Shown one piece after another: positions 5,403 to 5,506 of a stretch of 5,506 nucleotides of DNA. The first letter of the stretch is position 1, and every line of letters begins with the position of its first letter. Under the pieces are notes generated by a model. The model did no database searches. It saw nothing but the letters and a program-made list of their open reading frames with translations, and had not been told where the DNA came from. The position numbers and the translations under genes are program-made. The stretch is taken from positions 1 to 5,506 of the forward strand of contig JACVJB010000093.1 of assembly GCA_015711775.1 (NCBI GenBank). Reading direction: 5' to 3'. The DNA is from Actinomycetota bacterium (GTDB lineage Bacteria > Actinomycetota > Humimicrobiia > Humimicrobiales > Humimicrobiaceae).

Positions 5403-5506
5403 ATGAAATTTCTTTCTTTTCGCCAAACGGTTAAGATATAAATATCTAAAAAACATTGTAATTTTGCAGGCTTTATTGTTATTTATACTCAGGAAATTAT
5501 TAATTG

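Noticed and set aside
1..5506. CRISPR arrays, insertion sequences, tRNA or rRNA genes, and defence or toxin-antitoxin modules.
   Set aside because: I saw no regularly spaced repeats, transposase motifs, tRNA-like cloverleafs or typical defence domains. Base and codon use is even across the window.

Overview
The window is an AT-rich piece of a bacterial chromosome. It holds six protein genes, one cut by the left edge, and no RNA genes, mobile elements or CRISPR arrays that I can see. Arg is often AGA/AGG and Ile is often ATA. Shine-Dalgarno (SD) sites and sigma-A-like promoters are easy to find. NrdR marks the source as bacterial. I cannot fix the lineage: a low-GC anaerobic Gram-positive-like or deep-branching candidate phylum would fit, but this is inference.

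Layout. (1) 1-1156, plus: the C-terminal half of an ABC exporter subunit, with the last transmembrane helices and a complete, canonical nucleotide-binding domain. A weak terminator-like hairpin follows. (2) 1278-1925, plus: an unrecognised membrane protein with a helix at each end and a Ser-rich helical hairpin between them, behind a near-consensus promoter. (3) 1926-2094: a non-coding leader with an extended -10 promoter and a terminator-like hairpin. (4) 2095-2742, plus: a PlsY-family acyltransferase whose catalytic motifs are only partly kept. (5) 2798-3253, plus: nrdR, probably cotranscribed with the plsY-like gene. (6) 3263-4429, minus: a full-length homologue of eukaryotic/archaeal release factor eRF1 (the bacterial baeRF/Vms1-like group). 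It has a four-Cys zinc ribbon, and Arg-Ser-Gln sits where GGQ is expected. It converges on nrdR with a 9-nt gap. (7) 4496-5362, plus: an LpxL/HtrB/PatA-type lysophospholipid acyltransferase, divergent from the eRF1-like gene and sharing a 66-bp promoter region with it. (8) 5363-5506: non-coding tail.

Functionally the window mixes membrane-lipid acylation (plsY-like and LPLAT genes), export (ABC), dNTP-synthesis control (nrdR) and a probable ribosome-associated factor (eRF1-like). I see no single dedicated system joining them. The observations most worth a second look are the eRF1 homologue with an altered GGQ, the PlsY homologue lacking several expected active-site residues, and the unrecognised two-helix membrane protein.
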